Shown here: positions 59,346 through 64,000 of the stretch, one piece after another
How the letters are laid out: the number at the start of each line of letters is the position of its first letter
How positions within the stretch are numbered: the stretch's first letter is position 1
Source of the DNA: Cryptomeria japonica
Taxonomy: Eukaryota > Streptophyta > Pinopsida > Cupressales > Cupressaceae
Length of the DNA: 64,000 nucleotides
Reading direction: 5' to 3'
Assembly (NCBI RefSeq): GCF_030272615.1
Contig: NW_026729205.1
Location: 81,030 to 145,029 of the forward strand
Program-made: the position numbers and the translations under genes
Notes under the pieces: model-generated
What the model saw: the letters and a program-made list of their open reading frames with translations, nothing else
What the model was told of the DNA's origin: nothing
Databases searched by the model: none

Positions 59346-59365
59346 CCCCCCCCCCCCCCCTCTTT
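59346..59365 (-). promoter_or_regulatory. Polypurine tract with 15-G run
   Basis: Minus strand AAAGA followed by 15 G and then the LTR start TGTTAG. The run may have expanded after insertion. Confidence 0.55.
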
Positions 59366-59444
59366 AAGCATAGCTTATATGGGTGAAAAGATGGGTCCTA
59401 ACAAATGAGGCCATGCTAGGTACCCTCGTACATAGATATACCCC

Positions 59445-59681
59445 CTAAAAGAAGAAGCCTCCCCATAAGAGGAATAGCCCCTTTCCCCTTAAATAGAGAG
59501 AGAAAGAATAAATGAATAAGAAACTCCTCCTAAAGTAGACACTTATTGCATCCCAAGCAAAGATCACAAATGAATGAACTTTCTTTCGGTTAAGGGTTTG
59601 GTGAAGTTGTCTATAGTTTACTCCGAGGTAGAGCAATACTTAAGATCAATGATGGCTTCCTAAATCAGCTCCTAAATGTAG
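59445..59681 (-). pseudogene. C-terminal tail of Copia RNase H
   Basis: Minus strand reads EAIIDLKYCSTSE and, after a frame change, TIDNFTKPLTERKFIHL. This resembles the end of Copia polyproteins (usual form D-L-x-Y-C-x-T...D-x-F-T-K-P-L). It belongs with the LTR at 58690-59345 and differs from the family of the two other Copias here. It is cut at 59682 by the LTR of the next element. Confidence 0.65.
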
Positions 59682-60514
59682 TGTAAGGAAGTTAAGTAGG
59701 GGAAAAACTTCCTACACTAACCTTGAGAGGAGGGTAATGCAAAAACTTTTACAAGTCATCACAACAATTACAAAAAATATAGAAATAGATATAATAACAT
59801 TCAAACCATAACACAATTATTTACATGGGGAAAACCCTTTTGGGAGAAAACCCCTACACTCCAAAAGTCATCCAATATTATTCCACAATAAAAACAAATT
59901 ACAATATATTTGTAGAGAAATCTCTTCACAAGAGTACCACTAATCAGAGATTCAGAGGTAACTCAATAGCTATAAGACTCTTACATATAACCTCTATCTC
60001 ACGCACTTCATATATAGGAGATACAATACAATAAACCATCAAATGCTATTACAAAACCCTGGGCTAAAACCACCCAATAAGGTGTAGCTGACATTATCTC
60101 CCTTCTAGATGCCCTATGATGTGTCCGTCCCTTTTTACAACTCATTTATGTGTCCGATGTATTTTATATTTCCTATTTCAAGAGTATTTACTTTCGGAGG
60201 CCATAACTTTAGAACCGCGTGTCCTATTGACAAATCGTTTGAAGAATTGGAAAGATCGCAAAGTGCTCTATTGGGCGTTTTGGGGCCTCTAAAGTCCTAA
60301 AAATCAAATTAAAACCTTTCATTGGACCCCTCCGAAATGAAAAATTTAATATATTCAAAACTAGTTGTGCTCTTACGACATAACTTTACCGGAATGCTTA
60401 TCTAGCCAACCAAAAGCCTCGGGGAGAATTTCACACCATTTCTTGCTCAAATGGAAACTTACTATAAATAGTAACCTCATATAAATGCAATTTTGAGACA
60501 CCACTTGTCCAACA
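59682..60514 (-). repeat. 3' LTR of decayed Copia (same family as 39493-45487)
   Basis: Reverse complement of the 885-bp LTR family: the minus strand starts TGTTGGACAAGTGGTGTCTC and ends CTACTTAACTTCCTTACA. It is 833 bp and clearly older than the LTR pair of the intact element. The five bases outside (59677-59681, TGTAG) would be the target duplication; the other side is beyond the window. Confidence 0.9.
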
Positions 60515-63500
60515 AATCTCCCACTTGTCCAACACCTTGCAAGAGCAAAGGGAGTATCAGTATAATAAATCAATTGCTAGGGCCCATGAGGCCCATAGAA
60601 TTTGAGCACCATCTAAACTTCTCTGTGCTCATAGCCTTACTTAAAGAATCTGCAACATTCATCAAATTTTCTACCTTAATCAACTTCAACCTACCATCTT
60701 TGACCATATCTCTAACAAAATGATACCGAACATCAATGTGCTTGGTTTGGGCATGAAATGTTGGGTTCTTAGCTAGGCAAATCGCACTCTGATTGTCACA
60801 ATAATTTGTCATGGCTCCTTGTTTTATTCCAATGTCTACTTCATTAGTGGACAAAGCAATCATAGCCTGTCACTTGCTCATCCAATTAATTGCACCACCA
60901 AATAAAGTAAACACATAAGCACTAGTGGATCTTTTGCTATCAATATCACCTGCCCAGTCTAAATCCACATAACCATGAATATCAAGGGAAATCATGTCTC
61001 CAATGCAATTAGCATGATAACACAAAGAATACTCAGAGGCGCCCTTCAAATATCTGAAGACTCTTTTGATTGCATCCCAATGAACTCTACTAGGATTAGA
61101 CATATATCTAGACAAAACTCTCACCCCTTTGACAATTTCTAGTCTAGTACAGACCATAGCATACATCAAAATTCCAACTTCACTTTGGTAAGGCACTCTT
61201 CTCATTTCTTCCATCTTTAATGGGGATGTGAGACAATCTGCAACTAATACTTTTGTTCCAACTGTAAAAGGAACACACAATGGTCTACAATCTTGCATGT
61301 TGAACCTCTATAACTCTGAATTCACATACTTAATCTAGCCTAGCCATAGCTTTCTGTTCACTCTATATCTTCTAATTTCCATCCCAAGAATGTGTCTTTC
61401 TGCACCAAGATCTTTCATTTCAAATTTAGCAGCAAGCTAAGACTTTAGTTCTGAAATCATACGTTTCCCTTTACCAATGAATAACATATCATCAACATAC
61501 AATGAAATGGACATGAAATGATCACCATCAGTTTTATAATAAACACAGTGACCTGATTTAGAATGTTCAAATCCCAAACTGAAGACATATGTATCAAATT
61601 TCCAATACCACATTATAGGACTTTGTTTGAGGCCATATAGGGATTTCTTTAATTTACAAACCAAATTACTTTTACCTTTCACCACATAGTGCTATGGTTG
61701 TGTCATATAAATATCCTCCTCCAAATCACCATGAAGGAAATTATTTTTCACATCCATTTTCTCAACCTCTAAATCATAAGAAACAACAATAGAATATAAA
61801 AATATAATGGATGTCGTTTTGGCAACAAGAGAAAATATCTCACCGTAATCAACATCCTCAACCTAAGAGTAGCCTTTTGCAGCCAACCTTGTTTTATACC
61901 TCTCAATGCTTCCATCTGAACCAATCTTATTCTTGAACACCTATTTGCAACCAACAAGCTTTAATCCTTCAAGCAATGGTACAAGATCCCAGATATCATT
62001 CATTTTCAAAGCTTCCATTTCTTCTTCCATAGCAATCTTCTAGGATTCTACATCATTCATACCTAATGCCTCTTCTATAGATTTTGGTTCATCCACTTTA
62101 GTATTCAAAGAAAAAATAAATCTCCAATCATCAAGTGAATACCTTTCAGGTGGATGTCTATGTCTTGTAGACCTTTGAACAAGATGAGTTGGAGGTTCTT
62201 CCTCCTCTTCTAAAGATTTAGAGTTAGACAAGCTCTCCTCAACTTCTTGCCTATCTAGGGGTCTCAATTCAACTCTTTCAGGTGTAGAAGGAAATTGAAT
62301 TACATCTTTCTTTTTATTATGTTTTGGCTGCAATGTAATAGAAGGAGACTTAATTTATCTAAAAATAACACTTCTACTATGAATTGTCTTTTGTGCAACA
62401 GTGTCTCAAAGCTTGTATCCTTTCACACCATAACTATACCCAATGAAGATACATTTCACAGTCTTGTTCTCCAATTTTGTTCACTTCTCCTTTAGCACAT
62501 GTGCATATGTCTCACAACCAAAAACTCTAAGATGTCTCAATGGAGGCTTGTGACCCGACCATGCTTCCATAGGAATTTTATCAACAAGGGCTGACGTAGG
62601 AGACTTGTTAATCAGGTAGCAAGCAATGGCAATAGCTTCAGCCCAATACTTTTGTTCTAGACTAGCACCACTCAACATACTCCTAGCCTTCTCCATCAGT
62701 GTCCTATTCATTCTTTTTGCAACTCCATTTTGTTGTGGAGAATATGAAGTTGTCTTCTATCTGTTAATGCCACAGTCTTTACAGAATCTATCAAAATCAT
62801 TAGAGAAATATTTACCGCCATTATCAGTCCTCAAACTTTTAATTTTATTTCCAGTCTGCAACTCAACCATTGCTTTAAATTCTTTAAATTAACTGGAAAC
62901 TTTAGATTTACTCTTTAAAAAATATACCTATGTCCTTCTCCTAAAATCATCAATAAATGAAATGTAATATGTGGATTTTCCAATCGAAGGAACATCTACA
63001 AGAGCAAACACATCAAAATGAATAAGATCCAAAACACCACAAGGTTTATGAAAACTTGAGTAAAATTGAACGCAATTTTGTTTTCCATAAATGCAATGCT
63101 CACAGAAATCAAAGTCAAGATTGCAATCATTCAAACCTTCAACAAGGTTTTTATTTTTCAAGGTCCTTAGACCCTTTTCTCCAATGTGGCAAAGCCTCTG
63201 GTGCCATAACATAGTCTTCTTTGTAGGTAACTTTTCTTCAAAAGAAAGAGCACCCTTAGGCACCCAAAAGCAATATCCATCTGCTAAAGGTGAAACCCTC
63301 AAATCTTCCATATATTTACTTTTTATAGAAGTGCTATTACACTCAACAGTGTATGCATCTAGCTTATACAAAGTGTCGAACCTGACACCTCTAGCAATTA
63401 CCATAGCACCCTTAATCATTCTACATCCTTCTTCGGAAAAGACTACCTTCACATCTGCATCTATCAGTTTTCTCACAGATAATAGATTTCGTTTTAAACC

Positions 63501-64000
63501 AAGGATACAGAACACACCATTAATCCTTTTTACTCTACCATCAAAAAACCTGATTCTAACTTTACTTCAACCAACAATATCTAAATGTGAATCATCACCC
63601 AAGTACACCTTACCTCCATTAAATTCTTCATATTCAAAAAACCAATCTTTATTGGCAGTCATATGAAAAGATGCACCTGAGTCAATTAACTAGGCATCAC
63701 TACCTGCATGAGTCACCAAAGTTGCAATAAATGCATCAACATCTTCCTTCTTAGACTTAGAATCAAAATCGATCTTCTTCTTTTTCTTCTTCTATTCTTC
63801 TTTGCAGTCCTTACGGATGTGATCCTTTTTTTCTTCTTCTGATTCTAACTTTACCTCAACCAACAATGTCTAAATGTGAATCATCACCCATGTAGACCTT
63901 ACCTCCATTAAATTCTTCATATTCAGAAAACCAATCTTTATTGGTAGTCATATGAAAAGATGCACCTGAGTCAATTAACTAGGCATCAGTACCTGCATGA
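60515..64000 (-). pseudogene. Decayed Copia gag-pol, cut by window edge
   Basis: Minus-strand relative of the intact Copia, in pieces: protease region near 63680, pre-integrase MLWHQRLCHIGEKGL and integrase start (62928-63515, with the first catalytic Asp region reading HFDVFALVD), NGVAKRMNRTLMEKARSML (about 62700; the catalytic Glu of AERMN is Lys here), reverse transcriptase with SLYGLKQSPIMWYW and YVDDMLF (61437-61685), then RNase H with DLDWAGDIDSKRSTSAY (60870-61298) and NQSAICLAKNPTFHAQTKH (60570-60863), where DSQSA is DNQSA. Stops and frame changes between the pieces make it non-functional. Gag lies mostly beyond the right edge. Confidence 0.92.
63552..64000 (-). repeat. Internal duplication of the protease segment
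   Basis: About 160 bp starting GATTCTAACTTTAC at 63552 recurs at 63841 (offset 289) to the window edge. Between them lies the zinc-knuckle region, so the order on the minus strand is protease piece, knuckle, protease piece. Confidence 0.9.

Overview
This looks like nuclear DNA of a large, repeat-rich seed plant genome. A gymnosperm such as a conifer is my best guess. The reasons are nested LTR retrotransposons, a CACTA transposon and L1-type LINEs at high density, long AT-rich stretches without genes, and a pair of RNL-type (ADR1/NRG1-like) resistance genes with introns. Nothing is bacterial or organellar. The only long intact protein-coding gene is the gag-pol of a Tork/Tnt1-like Copia element. 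Every other gene-like region carries at least one visible break.

Region by region. 1-10.26 kb: (CT)n/(GA)n tracts with a recurring purine module, an 842-bp direct duplication, and two converging gene-like regions (a plus-strand one near 1.4-2.3 kb and a multi-exon minus-strand one at 7.3-9.9 kb). Each begins beside a cluster of related short motifs built around a CGTACGCGGTAC-like core, which suggests one or two unfamiliar mobile elements. 10.26-15.3 kb: a decayed LINE (endonuclease, reverse transcriptase, zinc-binding linker, RNase H). 16.0-16.7 kb: a broken gene of unknown identity. 18.6-29.5 kb: a direct segmental duplication of about 4.2 kb, each copy with a five-exon RNL gene on the minus strand that lacks the N-terminal RPW8 domain. 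Copy A has a frameshift, copy B a 25-bp tandem duplication, and both have lost the invariant glycine before the Walker A lysine, by different substitutions.

29.45-57.4 kb: an insertion stack. The upstream flank of RNL copy B breaks off at about 29.45 kb and resumes at about 57.4 kb. Between lie the two halves of a minus-strand LINE-like fragment, split by a CACTA (En/Spm) element at 29,845-57,083 with inverted CACTA termini and a GCA target duplication. The CACTA carries broken TNPD-type (Transposase_21, DUF4218, DUF4216) and TNPA-type (Ptta/En/Spm) genes on the minus strand. It is itself interrupted by a full-length Copia at 39,493-45,487 (885-bp LTRs, ATGAC target duplication) that splits an open CACTA reading frame. 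The order of events can therefore be read off: RNL duplication, then LINE fragment, then CACTA, then Copia.

57.8-64 kb: the 3' end of an unrelated Copia (LTR 58,690-59,345), then a decayed minus-strand relative of the intact Copia whose 3' LTR is 59,682-60,514 and whose body runs off the right edge.

All domain names come from reading motifs by eye. No database search was run. Exon borders for the RNL genes are placed from splice consensus, reading phase and comparison of the two copies.
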